A stretch of 64,000 nt of DNA from positions 1,612,001 through 1,676,000 of the forward strand of contig NZ_JACHIW010000001.1 of assembly GCF_014203395.1 (NCBI RefSeq). The letters run 5' to 3'. Below are positions 39,829-50,134 of this stretch, piece by piece (the first letter of the stretch is position 1; each line of letters begins with the position of its first letter). Origin of the DNA: Saccharopolyspora phatthalungensis. Lineage in GTDB: Bacteria > Actinomycetota > Actinomycetes > Mycobacteriales > Pseudonocardiaceae. The notes under the pieces were generated by a model. That model made no database searches and was not told where the DNA came from. It saw only the letters and a program-made list of their open reading frames with translations. A program made the position numbers and the translations under genes.

Positions 39829-40730
39829 GACGACTCCTCGTCCAGTGCCTCTCGGACCGCCTCGGCCCCGTCCGAACGCAGGATGCCGGTGCCCTCGGCG
39901 CGCTCCGCGGTCCGCTTCGCCAACTCGCGGTAGCTGGGCACCGCATCCGGGCTCGCCGCGCGCAGCACGGCTAGGTGCGCGCGGACCGTGCCGGCGTCGC
40001 CGCGCATCACCGGGCCGGTGATCGCGCGGTCGCCGAGGCGCAGCGCGTTGTCCAGCGAGGCCGACAGGATCGGCGCCATGACGCGGTCCGCGACGTCGAT
40101 GCCCGCTCCGCGAAGCAGGTCGGCGCACTCGTTGACCAGCGTGATCAGGTGGTTGGCGCCGTGCGTGAGGGCGGCATGGTAGAGGCGGCGGGACTCTTCC
40201 GGCACCCGCACCGGTTCCATCCCGAGCTCCAGCGTCAGCGCCTCCGCGACGTGCCAGCCCGATTCGTCCACAGTGGATGCGGTGACGGCCATACAGGCGG
40301 TGGCGAGCCGTTCGACGTCCTCCGCGCGGCCGGTGAAGGTCATGGCCGGGTGCAGCGCCAAGGTGAGCACGCCGACCTCGGCGGCCGGGGCGAGGACTGC
40401 CACGCCGTGCGCGCCGCAGGTGTGCACCAGGATCTGCCCGGGGCGCAGCGATTCGGTGGCGACCAGGCCGCGGACCAGCCCGCCGATCGCGTCGTCCGGC
40501 ACCGCCAGCAGCACCAGGTCGGCCTGCAGGGCGACCTCGTCCGGCGGGAGCACGGCGACCCCGGGGAGCAGTTCGTCGGCTCGGCGCAGCGACGCCTCGG
40601 ACACCGCGGAGACCGCGACGACCTGGTGGCCCGCGCGCTGCAACGCCGCACCCAGCACGGCACCGACCCGGCCGGCCGAAATGACTCCGACTCGCAGCCT
40701 GGGGCCCATGCGACCAGCAGACATCGCCAC
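39825..40730 (-). CDS. Rossmann-fold protein with DUF2520 domain
   Basis: The 301-residue protein has an N-terminal NAD(P)-binding fold ([19 protein letters not shown]) and a C-terminal DUF2520 helical domain ([22 protein letters not shown]), resembling 6-phosphogluconate- or ketopantoate-reductase-like dehydrogenases. M. tuberculosis Rv3603c occupies the same place before panC. Since panC needs pantoate and no panE/ilvC reductase is nearby, a ketopantoate reductase role is tempting but unproven. GTG at 40730 follows GGGAGGA. Confidence 0.85.
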   Translation of the reverse strand: MAMSAGRMGPRLRVGVISAGRVGAVLGAALQRAGHQVVAVSAVSEASLRRADELLPGVAVLPPDEVALQADLVLLAVPDDAIGGLVRGLVATESLRPGQILVHTCGAHGVAVLAPAAEVGVLTLALHPAMTFTGRAEDVERLATACMAVTASTVDESGWHVAEALTLELGMEPVRVPEESRRLYHAALTHGANHLITLVNECADLLRGAGIDVADRVMAPILSASLDNALRLGDRAITGPVMRGDAGTVRAHLAVLRAASPDAVPSYRELAKRTAERAEGTGILRSDGAEAVREALDEESS

Positions 40731-40857
40731 GTCGTCCTCCCTACCGTTCCAGTCCCAACCACCGGGTACCAGACAGCAGCGCGAGACTAGCCCGCCGATC
40801 CCACCGCTGTGCGCCTCAGGTGGCGAGAACCACGCGATCCGGGTTCCGAGCGTGGCC

Positions 40858-40897
40858 GATTTCCATGGAAATCGGTGCGCTGAATTCCATCGAAATC
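40858..40897. repeat. Two tandem copies of an interspersed palindrome
   Basis: GATTTCCATGGAAATC (40858-40873), a perfect 16-bp palindrome, and GAATTCCATCGAAATC (40882-40897) lie just after the stop codon of the PrsW gene. They match the palindromes near 23047, 23091 and 26830. Confidence 0.6.
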
Positions 40898-40904
40898 GCC
40901 GGCG

Positions 40905-42164
40905 TCATCGGATCGGGGGCCTGGGGTTAGGCGGGCGTTTGATGTTGTGCCGGGTGAGTTCGGTGAGCTTGATGCGGGCCGTCTGGATCGCCTGGTGGGT
41001 ACCCGCCGCCGACCGCCGCGCCTGCTTGAGCTCCTCGATCAGCTTCTCGCGGCGAGCCCGGCGCGCGGCGCTGGTGGTCTGGCCCTGGTCGGCGCGGTGC
41101 TGTAGGAACGCGAGCTCGGTGACTGCGATCTGGTAGTCCCGCACCGCTTTCGCCGCCTCGTGCCCGGCGCTGCGCCGCACCTTGCGCAGCCAGCCGCGGC
41201 GGCCCGCGAGCGTCGCGAGCATCTCCATCTCACTGCGCACGATCAGCCCAGCCCGCTCCAGCACCGGCAGCTGCTGGATGACGATCCGCTGCTCCCGTTT
41301 GCGCTGCCACCACACCAGCCAGAAGGTGCCGAGGAAAATCGGCACCATAATCAGGAAGTAGATGTTCAGGAACTCCGCGCCACCGAGCAGCGTGGCCGCG
41401 TTCCACACCGCGTGCAGCACCACTGCGGCCAGGTAGCCGAGCAACGAATACAGCAGCCGCAACCTCTTGCTGTCGGTGCGCGAGGCCAACCCGATGCCGA
41501 TGCCAAACATCGAGCTGAACAGCGGATGCGAGAACGGCGCGAGCACGCCACGCAGGATGAACACCGCCACCACGCCGCCACTGACGCCGCCAAGTCCACC
41601 AGCGTCGAATGCCTTGCCGAAGTACAGGATGTTCTCAATGAAGGCGAAACCCGCCGCCGTCAGCCCCGCGTAGACGATGCCGTCGACCAGCCCGTTGAAC
41701 TCCGACCGGCGGCGGAACCACAACGCGACGACGAACAGCGCCTTCGCCGCCTCCTCCACCAGCGGTCCAATCACGACCGTGGCGAAGAACCGTTGATCCG
41801 ACGCGCCGAACAGGAGGTTGCCGAGCCCGTTGATGGTGTCGTTGAGCATCAGCGAACACGCGGTCGCCCCGCCCGCGCCCCACAGGAAAGCGCCGAGCAG
41901 CAGCATCGGCGGCTCCGGCTCCCAGCGGTCGATCCAGACGATCGCGGCGAACACCACGCCCACCGGCAGCAGCGCGGCCGCCGCACCGACGAGCGAGGGC
42001 AACACGCCGACCTTCGACGAGGTGACGCCGAACATCGCCAAACCGCAGATTCCGAGCACGATCAGGCCGGCGATCGGCCAACCAACGGCGTGGTGTTTGC
42101 GGGTCTGGAGCTTGCGCGCGCCGGAAAGATCGGCGGGCCGGCTCCCAAGATCAGGACTCGACAC
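40905..42164 (-). CDS. PrsW-family intramembrane metalloprotease
   Basis: The 419-residue polytopic protein carries the PrsW/CPBP-type motifs GPLVEEAAKALF (about 134-145), FAFIENILYF (about 174-183), a conserved His in PFSHPLFSS and a further His in HAVWNA. In Bacillus PrsW cuts an anti-sigma factor at site 1; here the substrate is unknown. The C-terminal 130 residues form a long basic, coiled-coil-like cytoplasmic tail. The GTG at 42164 is preferred over a TTG at 42170. No homologue lies at this point in M. tuberculosis. Confidence 0.88.
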   Translation of the reverse strand: MSSPDLGSRPADLSGARKLQTRKHHAVGWPIAGLIVLGICGLAMFGVTSSKVGVLPSLVGAAAALLPVGVVFAAIVWIDRWEPEPPMLLLGAFLWGAGGATACSLMLNDTINGLGNLLFGASDQRFFATVVIGPLVEEAAKALFVVALWFRRRSEFNGLVDGIVYAGLTAAGFAFIENILYFGKAFDAGGLGGVSGGVVAVFILRGVLAPFSHPLFSSMFGIGIGLASRTDSKRLRLLYSLLGYLAAVVLHAVWNAATLLGGAEFLNIYFLIMVPIFLGTFWLVWWQRKREQRIVIQQLPVLERAGLIVRSEMEMLATLAGRRGWLRKVRRSAGHEAAKAVRDYQIAVTELAFLQHRADQGQTTSAARRARREKLIEELKQARRSAAGTHQAIQTARIKLTELTRHNIKRPPNPRPPIR

Positions 42165-42214
42165 GGACAAAACCCTAGAGAACGGCTTCAGACAGTGCCC
42201 AGATAGTCACCTTC

Positions 42215-43090
42215 TCAGGCGCGGCGGCGACGTCGGCGTCGCGTGTCGCTGGAATTCCCATAGGCCGCAAGCAGGTCATTTACCGAGGTCCCTTCGGCGT
42301 GGGCGCCCGCCGGGTCCGGCTCGGGCGGCGGGGCGGCCGGTTCGACGGTGGCCGCCCTGGGCGGTGCCGACGCCTCCGGGGCACGGTGCGGCGGCTCGGG
42401 CCGTTCGTAGTGCGCCTTCTCCGGCCGCCTGGCCTCGGCCAGGCGCGACGGGCGGGCCTGCGGCTTGGAGCGTTGGCGCGGCTTGGGCAGCCCCTCCGGC
42501 TGATCGCCGGCCAGCCTCGTGATCAGCTCGGAGTTGGGCTGCGCAGGGGCCAGCGGCGGTGGCCCGGCCGGCAGTTCGCGGCTCGGCGGCTGGATGAGCT
42601 GCGCTTCGGCCTTGCCGCGCTCGGGCAGCGAGCGAACCCGGGTGGATTCGGCGCGCAGCGCGACCCGCTCGAACAGCACGTCGCCGCCGACCACCTGCTC
42701 CAGGCTCTCCCGCAGTCGGCGCAGCTCCGCCTGCAGCGCCTTCAACTCGCCATCAGCCTCCTCGGCCGCCTGCCGCCGTGCTTCGGCTTCCGCCTCCAAC
42801 TCGAACTCGCGCCGGGCCGCGATCTCCCGCTCCAGCTCCAGCTCGTAGACGAGCTGACGCTCCGCGGCCAGTTGCTCACCCTCTACGACTCGATTGCGCA
42901 ACTTGGCGACCGCGAACGCGCCGATCAGCGCGGACCACAGCGCGGCGACCAGCCCGAGCCGCAGTAAGCGGGCGTCATTGCTGAGCACCATGACAGCCGT
43001 GGCGGCTGCGGCGAGCACCAGCGCGCCGACCCAAAGGGCGGTCGATCGCCCCTTGCGGGGTTCGGTCTTGGTACTGCCGCGATCGGACAT
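42215..43090 (-). CDS. Membrane protein with coiled coil, DUF6779/Rv3604c-like
   Basis: The 291-residue protein has a short basic N-terminus, two TM helices (about 18-37 and 42-64), a Glu/Ala-rich coiled coil (about 66-140) and a Pro-rich cytoplasmic tail ending in a run of Arg (TRRRRRRRA). M. tuberculosis Rv3604c has the same place and build. The ATG at 43090 is chosen. The function is unknown; the architecture suggests a scaffold linking membrane and cytoplasm. Confidence 0.8.
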   Translation of the reverse strand: MSDRGSTKTEPRKGRSTALWVGALVLAAAATAVMVLSNDARLLRLGLVAALWSALIGAFAVAKLRNRVVEGEQLAAERQLVYELELEREIAARREFELEAEAEARRQAAEEADGELKALQAELRRLRESLEQVVGGDVLFERVALRAESTRVRSLPERGKAEAQLIQPPSRELPAGPPPLAPAQPNSELITRLAGDQPEGLPKPRQRSKPQARPSRLAEARRPEKAHYERPEPPHRAPEASAPPRAATVEPAAPPPEPDPAGAHAEGTSVNDLLAAYGNSSDTRRRRRRRA

Positions 43091-43238
43091 GCCCACCACG
43101 GTACCGGGCGGTTATCAGTTCGAGATCTCAAGGGAAGCGACCCGGTGCCACTTTTAGTCGGCCTGGCGCAGCGCACCGGCGCCTGAACGGTCGAATTCGT
43201 CGTGAACGGGAACCGATCCGTTTTTCCGCGCCCACGGC

Positions 43239-43703
43239 TCACTCTTCCTCGTCGTAGGGCTCTTCCGGCTCGTCGGGATTGCGCAAGCAGTTCTCCAGCC
43301 AGAGTCCCGCGGCGATCAGCGCGCCGGCGCTGATCAGCCCGATCACCGCGGCGGCGGTATCCGGCCGGGCGGCCTCGACCGTGCCGAACAACGGCAGCAG
43401 GTAGGCGATCAGCCCCACCCACACCCCGGCCATGATCGCGCCGGCCATTGACGACGCCTTGGCCAGCGCGACCGCGCGCGCGGCGGTCAGCCCGTCGACC
43501 GGCTCGGTGCCGGGCCTGCGTTTGACCCGTGGCCGCATGTTCAACGCCAGCAGCACATCGACGAGCGCGATCAACAGCAGCGTCGCCCCGGCCAGCAGCG
43601 GCAACGGCGGCAACTCGCCGTAGAGGAGCCGGGTGAGCAGGTAGATCACAACCGCCGCCACCAACCCGCTCGCGATGAGCTCCCGCGGTTTGGTGAAGGT
43701 CAT
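43239..43703 (-). CDS. DUF3180 four-helix membrane protein
   Basis: The 154-residue protein has four hydrophobic helices and an acidic C-terminus (EEPYDEEE). Its position beside the folate genes matches Rv3605c (DUF3180) of M. tuberculosis. The ATG at 43703 (MTFTKPRELIASG) is the likely start; a GTG at 43727 is an alternative. The function is unknown. Confidence 0.85.
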   Translation of the reverse strand: MTFTKPRELIASGLVAAVVIYLLTRLLYGELPPLPLLAGATLLLIALVDVLLALNMRPRVKRRPGTEPVDGLTAARAVALAKASSMAGAIMAGVWVGLIAYLLPLFGTVEAARPDTAAAVIGLISAGALIAAGLWLENCLRNPDEPEEPYDEEE

Positions 43704-43780
43704 CTGCTCTACGCGTCGCGGTGCCACGGTTCCAGGATCCCACCTCACCCCGCCGGCATCAGCCGCGGGCGAAAATCGTC

Positions 43781-43808
43781 TTGAGTCTCCCCCGACAGGA
43801 GGGTCGAA
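43781..43808 (+). promoter_or_regulatory. MerR-type operator/promoter
   Basis: TTGAGTCTCC and GGAGGGTCGAA form an imperfect inverted repeat. A -35-like TTGAGT (43781-43786) and a -10-like GAAAGT (43806-43811) would be 19 bases apart, the long spacing typical of MerR-activated promoters. The dyad lies directly before the MerR gene, suggesting autoregulation. Confidence 0.6.
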
Positions 43809-43809
43809 A

Positions 43810-44766
43810 GTGGATCGCGTGGACGACACCGTGCTGTACACGATCGGCGAGCTGGCCCGGCGCACCGGGCTGAGCGTGAAGACGATCCGGTTCTACTCCG
43901 ACAGCGGCGTGGTGCCGCCCACCGACCGCACCGCGGCCGGCTACCGGCGCTACGACGTGACGGCCATCAGCCGTCTGGAGCTGGTGCGCACCCTGCGCGA
44001 GCTGGGCGCCGGGCTGGACGAGGTGCAGCGGGTGCTCGCCCGCGAGACCACGCTCTCGCAGCTGGCGAAAGCGCACCTGGAGCTGCTGGAGGAGCAGATG
44101 CGCGTGCTCCGGACCCGGCGGGCGGTGCTGCGGGCGGTCGTGAAGCTCAACCGTTCGACCGAGGAGGTAAGACTCATGCACAAGCTGGCGCAAATGCCCG
44201 ATGAGGAACGCAACCGGCTGATCGATGAATTCTGGGACGAGGTCAGCGCGAACCTGAACATCACCCCGGGATTCACCGAATGGCTGCGCAAGGCCAAACC
44301 CAACCTGCCCGCCGACCCGACGACCGAGCAGTTGGAGGCCTGGATCGAGCTGGCGGAACTCGTGCGGGATCCGGACTTCCGGCGCGCGGTTCGGGCGCTC
44401 TACCAGGAACATTCGGACCGCCGAGACGCCGGTGAGTCGATGGCGGTGGCGGCGCCGGAGGACGCTCGGAAGTGGTGGGCGATCACCGACGAGGCGCGGA
44501 TCTCGGCCGAGTCGGGAGTGTCCCCGGAGAGCACCGAGGCGCGGGCTCTCGTCGAGCGGGTGATGGTGCTGACGACGGAAGGGTGGGGCCAGCCCGATTC
44601 CGCCGAGTTCCGCCGCTCGCTGGCGGAGGACTACGAAAAGCGCACCGACGAGCGGATGTCGCGCTACTGGGAGCTGCTGGCGATCATCAACGACTGGCCG
44701 AAGCACCCGGTGACGACCGAGGCGAACCGGTGGCTGGCCGCGGCGCTCCGAGCGTCGGTCGGATAA
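43810..44766 (+). CDS. MerR-family transcriptional regulator
   Basis: The N-terminal winged helix-turn-helix (YTIGELARRTGLSVKTIRFYSDSGVVPP) and the following coiled coil place this 318-residue protein in the MerR family. The C-terminal half (about 130-318) is a helical domain like the drug-sensing TipAS/antibiotic-recognition class, so it may sense a small hydrophobic ligand. Two starts are possible: GTG 43810 with AGGAGGG 6 bases before it, or GTG 43819 as a leaderless start if the MerR-type promoter at 43781 is used. No efflux gene is adjacent. M. tuberculosis has no gene here, so it is an insertion in the folate neighbourhood. Confidence 0.85.
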   Translation: MDRVDDTVLYTIGELARRTGLSVKTIRFYSDSGVVPPTDRTAAGYRRYDVTAISRLELVRTLRELGAGLDEVQRVLARETTLSQLAKAHLELLEEQMRVLRTRRAVLRAVVKLNRSTEEVRLMHKLAQMPDEERNRLIDEFWDEVSANLNITPGFTEWLRKAKPNLPADPTTEQLEAWIELAELVRDPDFRRAVRALYQEHSDRRDAGESMAVAAPEDARKWWAITDEARISAESGVSPESTEARALVERVMVLTTEGWGQPDSAEFRRSLAEDYEKRTDERMSRYWELLAIINDWPKHPVTTEANRWLAAALRASVG

Positions 44767-44770
44767 CGCT

Positions 44771-44811
44771 CGTGCGTGCGCAACCGGGCCAGAGCGGGTT
44801 GCGCACGCACG
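44771..44811 (+). terminator. Hairpin terminator after the MerR gene
   Basis: CGTGCGTGCGCAACC (44771-44785) pairs perfectly with GGTTGCGCACGCACG (44797-44811), 4 bases after the stop codon. There is no T run. The rest of the gap to 45002 shows no gene. Confidence 0.75.
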
Positions 44812-45002
44812 ACCGGTCGGCGGTTAGTGCCTCGGCCAGGAATCTTGGCTGGGCTATAGATCACCTCGGTCGCACAACCCACCGCACTGTCCGAGACGCC
44901 CTGGGAGAACGTCGATTTCGCGCGAAAACGCCACACGCAAAGCACGCCGAGGCGACTGGGCTTCCAACCCTGGGGCCACCGATGTGACGCGCCTGAAAGT
45001 CC

Positions 45003-45497
45003 TCAGTGGAGGCTCAGGTCGGCACGGAGGTGGACGTCGGCGATCTCCTCGGGCGGCAGGGCTCTCAGGAGATCTGCGACGCTGCCGTGGCCGGGGAGTT
45101 CGGCCTGCGGGTCGATCGCCAGCCAGGGGATCAGCACGGTGGCGCGGCCGGGAGTGCCGGGGTGCGGCAGCAGCAGGTCCGGGTGTTCGCTGCGCACACC
45201 GTCCACAGTGACCACATCTACGTCCAGAGTCCTTGGCCCCCAACGTTGTTCGCGGCGGCGTTCGGCCTGCTGCTCCAGGGTTTGACCGCGACGCAACCAG
45301 CCCCACTCGTCGAGCTCTGGGGACTCCACGATGAGCACCGCGTTGAGGAAGTCCGGCTGGTCGGTGACGCCCCACGGCGCGGTCTCGTACACCGGGGACG
45401 CCGCGACCAGCACATCCGAGAGTCCTGCTACGGCCAGCCGCAGGTACGCCAACCGGTCCCCGAGATTCGACCCGAGTGAAAGCACCGCCCTGCTCAT
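45003..45497 (-). CDS. folK: 6-Hydroxymethyl-7,8-dihydropterin pyrophosphokinase
   Basis: FolK activates the pterin for joining with p-aminobenzoate. The motifs LSLGSNLGDR at the N-terminus, VYETAPWGVTDQPDFLNAV and RWGPRTLDVDVV are all present. ATG at 45497 with GGAGGG upstream gives 164 residues. It is the last of the folE-folP-folB-folK series on the minus strand, 106 bases after folB. Confidence 0.95.
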   Translation of the reverse strand: MSRAVLSLGSNLGDRLAYLRLAVAGLSDVLVAASPVYETAPWGVTDQPDFLNAVLIVESPELDEWGWLRRGQTLEQQAERRREQRWGPRTLDVDVVTVDGVRSEHPDLLLPHPGTPGRATVLIPWLAIDPQAELPGHGSVADLLRALPPEEIADVHLRADLSLH

Positions 45498-45603
45498 CGC
45501 ACCCTCCAGAAGCGCCGTTCCTGCCGGCACGCTGCCGTGAGCGCTTCGGGACGCCGCCACGACCCAAAATACCCACGGCACCCGTCCGGGCCGCGCGCCG
45601 CGC

Positions 45604-45993
45604 TCACGCCGGGACGACGTTGCCGCGACCGCCACGGCGGGAGCGGCGGATGGTGACCGCCACGTCGCCGAAGGCCAGCGGGATCGGCGCGTTCGGCTTG
45701 TGGATGGTGACTTCCGCGGCGTACGCCCGCTCGTCGGTCATGATGTCGTCGGCGATCTCGCCCGCCACGGTCTCGATCAGGTCCCGCGACGGTCCGGCGA
45801 CGATCGCCGCCGCCCGCTCGGCCAGCTCGCCGTAGTGCAGTGTCTTGTCCAGGTCATCGCTCGCGGCGGCCTCGCCCAGGTCGATCCACACCGTGATGTC
45901 GACGAAGAAGTCCTGCCCATCGCGCTTCTCGTGCTCGAAGACGCCGTGGTTGCCGCGCACCTGCAGGCCGGTCAACGTGATCCGGTCAGCCAC
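45604..45993 (-). CDS. folB: Dihydroneopterin aldolase
   Basis: FolB cleaves dihydroneopterin to 6-hydroxymethyl-dihydropterin. The 129 residues show the family pattern: [31 protein letters not shown] and the C-terminal [11 protein letters not shown] with the catalytic Lys. GTG at 45993 overlaps the folP stop by 8 bases, giving translational coupling. Confidence 0.95.
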   Translation of the reverse strand: MADRITLTGLQVRGNHGVFEHEKRDGQDFFVDITVWIDLGEAAASDDLDKTLHYGELAERAAAIVAGPSRDLIETVAGEIADDIMTDERAYAAEVTIHKPNAPIPLAFGDVAVTIRRSRRGGRGNVVPA

Positions 45994-46837
45994 CGAATTC
46001 CCCTCCGCTGCGCCACGCGGCGGTCACCGCGACCGCGTCCAACGACTGCCGCACGTCGTGCACCCGCACGCCCCACGCCCCGCGATCGGCCGCCAGCGCC
46101 GACACCACCGCGGTCGCCGTCTCCCGCCCGGCAGGCGGTCGCGGCTTACCCTCGGCGTCGGCCAGCAACCGGCCGAGGAACCGCTTGCGCGAGGCCCCGA
46201 CCAGCACCGGGAAACCCAGGTCCACGAAGACGTCAAGCCGCTGCAGCAGCTGCCAGTCGTGCGCCCCGCTCTTGGCGAACCCGAGCCCCGGGTCCAGCAC
46301 GATGGCGTCCTCGGCCACCCCGGCGGACAACGCCACGCCGACCTGCCGCAGCAGCTCCTCGCGCACCTCGGCCACGACGTCCTCGTACATCGCGAGGCTG
46401 TTCATGTCCTTGCTGTGGCCGCGCCAGTGCATCAGCACCCACGGGATCCCGGCATCCGCGGCGACGTGCACCATGTCCGGATCGGCGAGCCCGCCCGAGA
46501 CATCGTTGATCATCATCGCACCGGCTTCGGCCGTCGCCGCCGCGACTTTGGCCCGGGTGGTGTCCACGCTCACCGGCACGCCCGCGGCGACCAGCTCCCG
46601 CACCACCGGCAGCACGCGCTCGATCTCGGTGGCGGGGTCGACGCGCTCCGAACCAGGCCGGGTCGACTCCCCGCCGACGTCGATGATGTCCGCGCCCAAT
46701 CGGTGCATTTCGATGCCGTGTGCGACGGCCGCCGCCCGGTCCAGGTAGCGACCGCCGTCGGAGAACGAATCCGGGGTCACGTTGAGCACGCCCATCACGG
46801 AACAGCGCGGTGGATTCGGCAGCAGCGAATGCATCAT
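45986..46837 (-). CDS. folP: Dihydropteroate synthase
   Basis: This sulfonamide target joins the pterin diphosphate with p-aminobenzoate. [36 protein letters not shown] and GASRKRFLG are canonical. ATG at 46837 (ATGATG, overlapping the folE stop) gives 283 residues. An upstream extension to 46957 would lie inside folE and is rejected. Confidence 0.96.
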   Translation of the reverse strand: MMHSLLPNPPRCSVMGVLNVTPDSFSDGGRYLDRAAAVAHGIEMHRLGADIIDVGGESTRPGSERVDPATEIERVLPVVRELVAAGVPVSVDTTRAKVAAATAEAGAMMINDVSGGLADPDMVHVAADAGIPWVLMHWRGHSKDMNSLAMYEDVVAEVREELLRQVGVALSAGVAEDAIVLDPGLGFAKSGAHDWQLLQRLDVFVDLGFPVLVGASRKRFLGRLLADAEGKPRPPAGRETATAVVSALAADRGAWGVRVHDVRQSLDAVAVTAAWRSGGEFGG

Positions 46838-47472
46838 CGGCCCCTGATCAGCGACAGCGCCTCGGAACGCGACGACGCCGAGCTGCGGAAGATACCACGC
46901 ACCGCCGAAGTGGTAGTGGTCGATCCCGCCTTGCGGACGCCGCGCATTCCCATGCACAGGTGCTCGGCGTCGATCACCACGATCACCCCACGCGGTTCCA
47001 AGCGGCGCGCGAGTGCGTCGGCGACCTGCGAGGTCAACCGCTCCTGCACCTGCGGGCGCTTGGCGTAGAGGTCGACCAGCCTGGCCAGCTTCGACAGCCC
47101 GGTGACCCGACCCATTTCATTAGGAATATATCCAACGTGAGCGACTCCATGGAATGGCAAAAGGTGATGCTCACACTGCGAGTACACCGGGATGTCCCGG
47201 ACCAGGACGAGTTCCTCGTGGGCCTCGTCGAAGGTCCGGTCCAGGACCTCGTCGGGGTTCGTGTAGAGCCCCGCGAACAGCTCGCGGTAGGCCCGAGCGA
47301 CGCGGGCCGGGGTGTCCCGCAGCCCCTCCCGATCCGGATCCTCGCCTGCCGCGATCAGCAGTTCCCGGATCGCCGCTTCCGCGCGGGCCTGGTCGAACTG
47401 GGGAAAGTGGAAAGAGCCGTCGGGACGGGAGTCGCCTCCCGCCCCGATCGGCTCGTCGACCGTGCTGGTCAA
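46834..47472 (-). CDS. folE: GTP cyclohydrolase I
   Basis: FolE makes dihydroneopterin triphosphate from GTP, the first folate step. The zinc and catalytic motifs are [12 protein letters not shown] and the Cys/His pair around [12 protein letters not shown] place the start at TTG 47472 because GGAGGAA precedes it by about 5 bases; the alternative GTG at 47487 contains that ribosome site and has none of its own. Length is 212. It lies 54 bases after ftsH, as in M. tuberculosis, and overlaps folP. Confidence 0.95.
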   Translation of the reverse strand: MTSTVDEPIGAGGDSRPDGSFHFPQFDQARAEAAIRELLIAAGEDPDREGLRDTPARVARAYRELFAGLYTNPDEVLDRTFDEAHEELVLVRDIPVYSQCEHHLLPFHGVAHVGYIPNEMGRVTGLSKLARLVDLYAKRPQVQERLTSQVADALARRLEPRGVIVVIDAEHLCMGMRGVRKAGSTTTTSAVRGIFRSSASSRSEALSLIRGR

Positions 47473-47526
47473 TTGTCGTTCCTCCACCGGCCGAGGCGCC
47501 CGAAGGCGCCGGGTGCACCGGAGTGT

Positions 47527-49914
47527 TCAGCGGCCGGAATTGCCGCTGCCGTTGTCCTGAGCCGAGTCCGAGCCCTGCTCAGGGTTGGACCGTGAGCCCT
47601 CCCCCGCCTTCGGCTCACCCTGCTCCGGCGTCGGGTGCTCGGCCGGGGCGTGCTGGCCGCGCTCCCAGGACGGCGTCCAGTTGTACTGCTGGCCGCCTCC
47701 GCCGGGGTAGCTCGAACCGGACGGCGTGGTCGCCGGTGTCCATCCGGGCGGCGCGCCGTAGTTCGGCGGCACCGCCTGCGGCACCTGGCCCGACTGCTGC
47801 TGACCGTGCTGGCCGGACTGCTGCTGCGGCTGGCCCTGGTTCGGGTTCTGGAACTGCACTGTGCCCTGGTGCGCGCCGGCCCCGGCCGGGGTCGGCTGCT
47901 CGTGGTGCGGGGACGCGCCGTTCTGGTTACCCGCGGCTCCCACCGGGGATGGCGCCGGCGTCGGCTCCTCCTTGACCGGCGGCCACGGCTCGCCACGCTC
48001 CTTGGCCAGCTCGCCCGGGGTCTTGATCGGCGGCTTGTCCGAGGGCGTGCGACCACCGAAGTCGTTGAACACGGTGATCCTGGGCCGCTTCTGCACGCGG
48101 GCGAAGATCCGCTCCAGGTCCTTGCGGTTCAGCGTCTCCTTGTCGATGAGCTCCAGCACGAGGTCGTCGAGCACGTCGCGGTAGGTGTTGAGCACCTCCC
48201 ACGCCTCGGTGTGCGCGGCCTCGATCAGCCGGCGCACCTCCTCGTCGATCTCGTGGGCGACCTCAAGCGAGTAGTTCGGCTGCTGACCGGCGGTGCGACC
48301 GAGGAAGGGGTCGCCTTCCTCCTTGCCGTACTTCACCGCGCCCAGCCGGGCGGTCATGCCGTACTCGGTGACCATCGCGCGGGCGATCTTGGTGGCCTGC
48401 TCGATGTCGCTGGAGGCGCCAGTGGTCGGCTCGTGGAAGACGAGTTCCTCGGCTGAGCGGCCACCCAGCGCGAACACCAGCCGGGCGATCATCTCCGAAC
48501 GGGTCATCATGTCCTTGTCGTCTTCCGGGACGACAAGGGCGTGCCCGCCGGTGCGACCGCGCGGCAGGATCGTCAGCTTGTACACCGGCTCCAGGTCGGG
48601 CATCGCCCAGGCGGCCAGCGCGTGCCCGCCCTCGTGGTAAGCGGTGATCTTCTTGTCCCGCTCCGAGATGATCTTGCTCTTGCGGCGCGGTCCGCCGATC
48701 ACGCGGTCGACCGCTTCCTCCAGCGCGGCGGCGGTGATCAGCTGACCCCCCTCACGGGCGGTGAGCAGCGCGGCCTCGTTGACCACGTTCTCCAGGTCGG
48801 CGCCGGAGAACCCGACGGTGCGCTTGGCCAGGCTGTCCAGGTCGGCGTCCTGCCCCAGCGGCTTGCCCTTGGAGTGCACGTTCAGAATCGCGCGGCGGCC
48901 GCGCATGTCCGGCGCGGACACCGGAATCTGCCGGTCGAAGCGACCCGGGCGCAGCAGTGCCGGGTCCAGGATGTCCGGGCGGTTCGTCGCGGCGATCAGG
49001 ATGATGCCGCCGCGCGAGTCGAAGCCGTCCATCTCGACCAGCAGTTGGTTGAGGGTCTGCTCCCGCTCGTCGTGCCCGCCGCCGAGGCCGGCGCCGCGCT
49101 GGCGGCCGACCGCGTCGATCTCGTCGACGAAGATGATGCACGGCGCGTTCTGCTTGGCCTGCTCGAACAGGTCGCGGACGCGGGAGGCGCCGACACCGAC
49201 GAACATCTCGACGAAGTCGGAACCGGAGATCGAGTAGAACGGCACACCGGCCTCACCGGCGACGGCGCGCGCGAGCAGCGTCTTACCGGTACCGGGCGGG
49301 CCGTAGAGCAGCACGCCCTTCGGGATCTTGGCGCCGAGGGCCTGGTAGCGGCCGGGGTTTTGCAGGAAGTCCTTGATCTCGTGCAGTTCCTCGACGGCCT
49401 CGTCGGCGCCCGCGACGTCGGTGAACAACGTCTTGGGCATGTCCTTGGTGAGCTGCTTGGCCTTGGACTTGCCGAAGTTCAGGACGCGGTTCCCGCCGCC
49501 CTGAACGTTGTTCATCATCCACATCAGCAGCAGCACGAGCAGGCCGATCGGCACCAGGTAGAACAGCATCTGCACCCAGAACGAGTCCTGGGTGACCTTG
49601 GTGTTCCAGTTCGGCACGTGTGCGTTGCGGATGTCGGTGACCAACTGGTCGGTGGCACCCGCCGGGTACTGCGCGATCAGTTGTTCGCTGCCTTGGAAGC
49701 CTTGGCCGGGGTTGAGGGTCAGCCGAACCCGCTGCTCCTTGTCCTCGATGGTCGCTTCCTTGACCTTGCCCTGGGCGATCTGTTCCAGAGCCTGCGAGGT
49801 AGAGACTTCGCGGTAGGAGCGAGTCTCGTCAAAGAGCACGCTGAACGCGTAGATCAGCAGAAACGCTGTCAGGATCCACAGCAGCGGGTTGCGGAGCAGG
49901 CGCTTTCGGTCCAT
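47527..49914 (-). CDS. ftsH: ATP-dependent zinc metalloprotease FtsH
   Basis: This membrane AAA protease has 795 residues: TM helices at about 9-27 and 113-135 flank an extracellular domain, then comes the AAA module with Walker A GPPGTGKT (205-212), Walker B FVDEID (262-267) and the arginine-finger region, and the protease domain with HEGGH (427-431). After about residue 640 an unusually long Gln/Pro/Gly-rich tail of some 155 residues follows, longer than in E. coli FtsH and probably disordered. ATG at 49914. It precedes folE. Confidence 0.96.
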   Translation of the reverse strand: MDRKRLLRNPLLWILTAFLLIYAFSVLFDETRSYREVSTSQALEQIAQGKVKEATIEDKEQRVRLTLNPGQGFQGSEQLIAQYPAGATDQLVTDIRNAHVPNWNTKVTQDSFWVQMLFYLVPIGLLVLLLMWMMNNVQGGGNRVLNFGKSKAKQLTKDMPKTLFTDVAGADEAVEELHEIKDFLQNPGRYQALGAKIPKGVLLYGPPGTGKTLLARAVAGEAGVPFYSISGSDFVEMFVGVGASRVRDLFEQAKQNAPCIIFVDEIDAVGRQRGAGLGGGHDEREQTLNQLLVEMDGFDSRGGIILIAATNRPDILDPALLRPGRFDRQIPVSAPDMRGRRAILNVHSKGKPLGQDADLDSLAKRTVGFSGADLENVVNEAALLTAREGGQLITAAALEEAVDRVIGGPRRKSKIISERDKKITAYHEGGHALAAWAMPDLEPVYKLTILPRGRTGGHALVVPEDDKDMMTRSEMIARLVFALGGRSAEELVFHEPTTGASSDIEQATKIARAMVTEYGMTARLGAVKYGKEEGDPFLGRTAGQQPNYSLEVAHEIDEEVRRLIEAAHTEAWEVLNTYRDVLDDLVLELIDKETLNRKDLERIFARVQKRPRITVFNDFGGRTPSDKPPIKTPGELAKERGEPWPPVKEEPTPAPSPVGAAGNQNGASPHHEQPTPAGAGAHQGTVQFQNPNQGQPQQQSGQHGQQQSGQVPQAVPPNYGAPPGWTPATTPSGSSYPGGGGQQYNWTPSWERGQHAPAEHPTPEQGEPKAGEGSRSNPEQGSDSAQDNGSGNSGR

Positions 49915-50134
49915 TCACTTGCGGCCGACGGGCGGCCTCGACCCTCCCTGACTGTCACTTCGGGCTACGGCTTGTCGGCAGACACAGTTAGTCCTCGCCG
50001 TCAACCCCTTCAGACCAGCGTACCGGCCGATGCGAGGGCACGACCATGCCGAGCTCGACGCAGGAGGTCCAGCGTACTCGGCGGCCCAGCCGCGATGGGA
50101 CGGGAGGGCCGAACCGGACACTGCGGCCCAGCCG

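Noticed and set aside
40858..40873. ParB parS site
   Set aside because: The palindrome differs from the parS consensus TGTTTCACGTGAAACA in its core (CCATGG against CACGTG), and it belongs to a wider family of copies.
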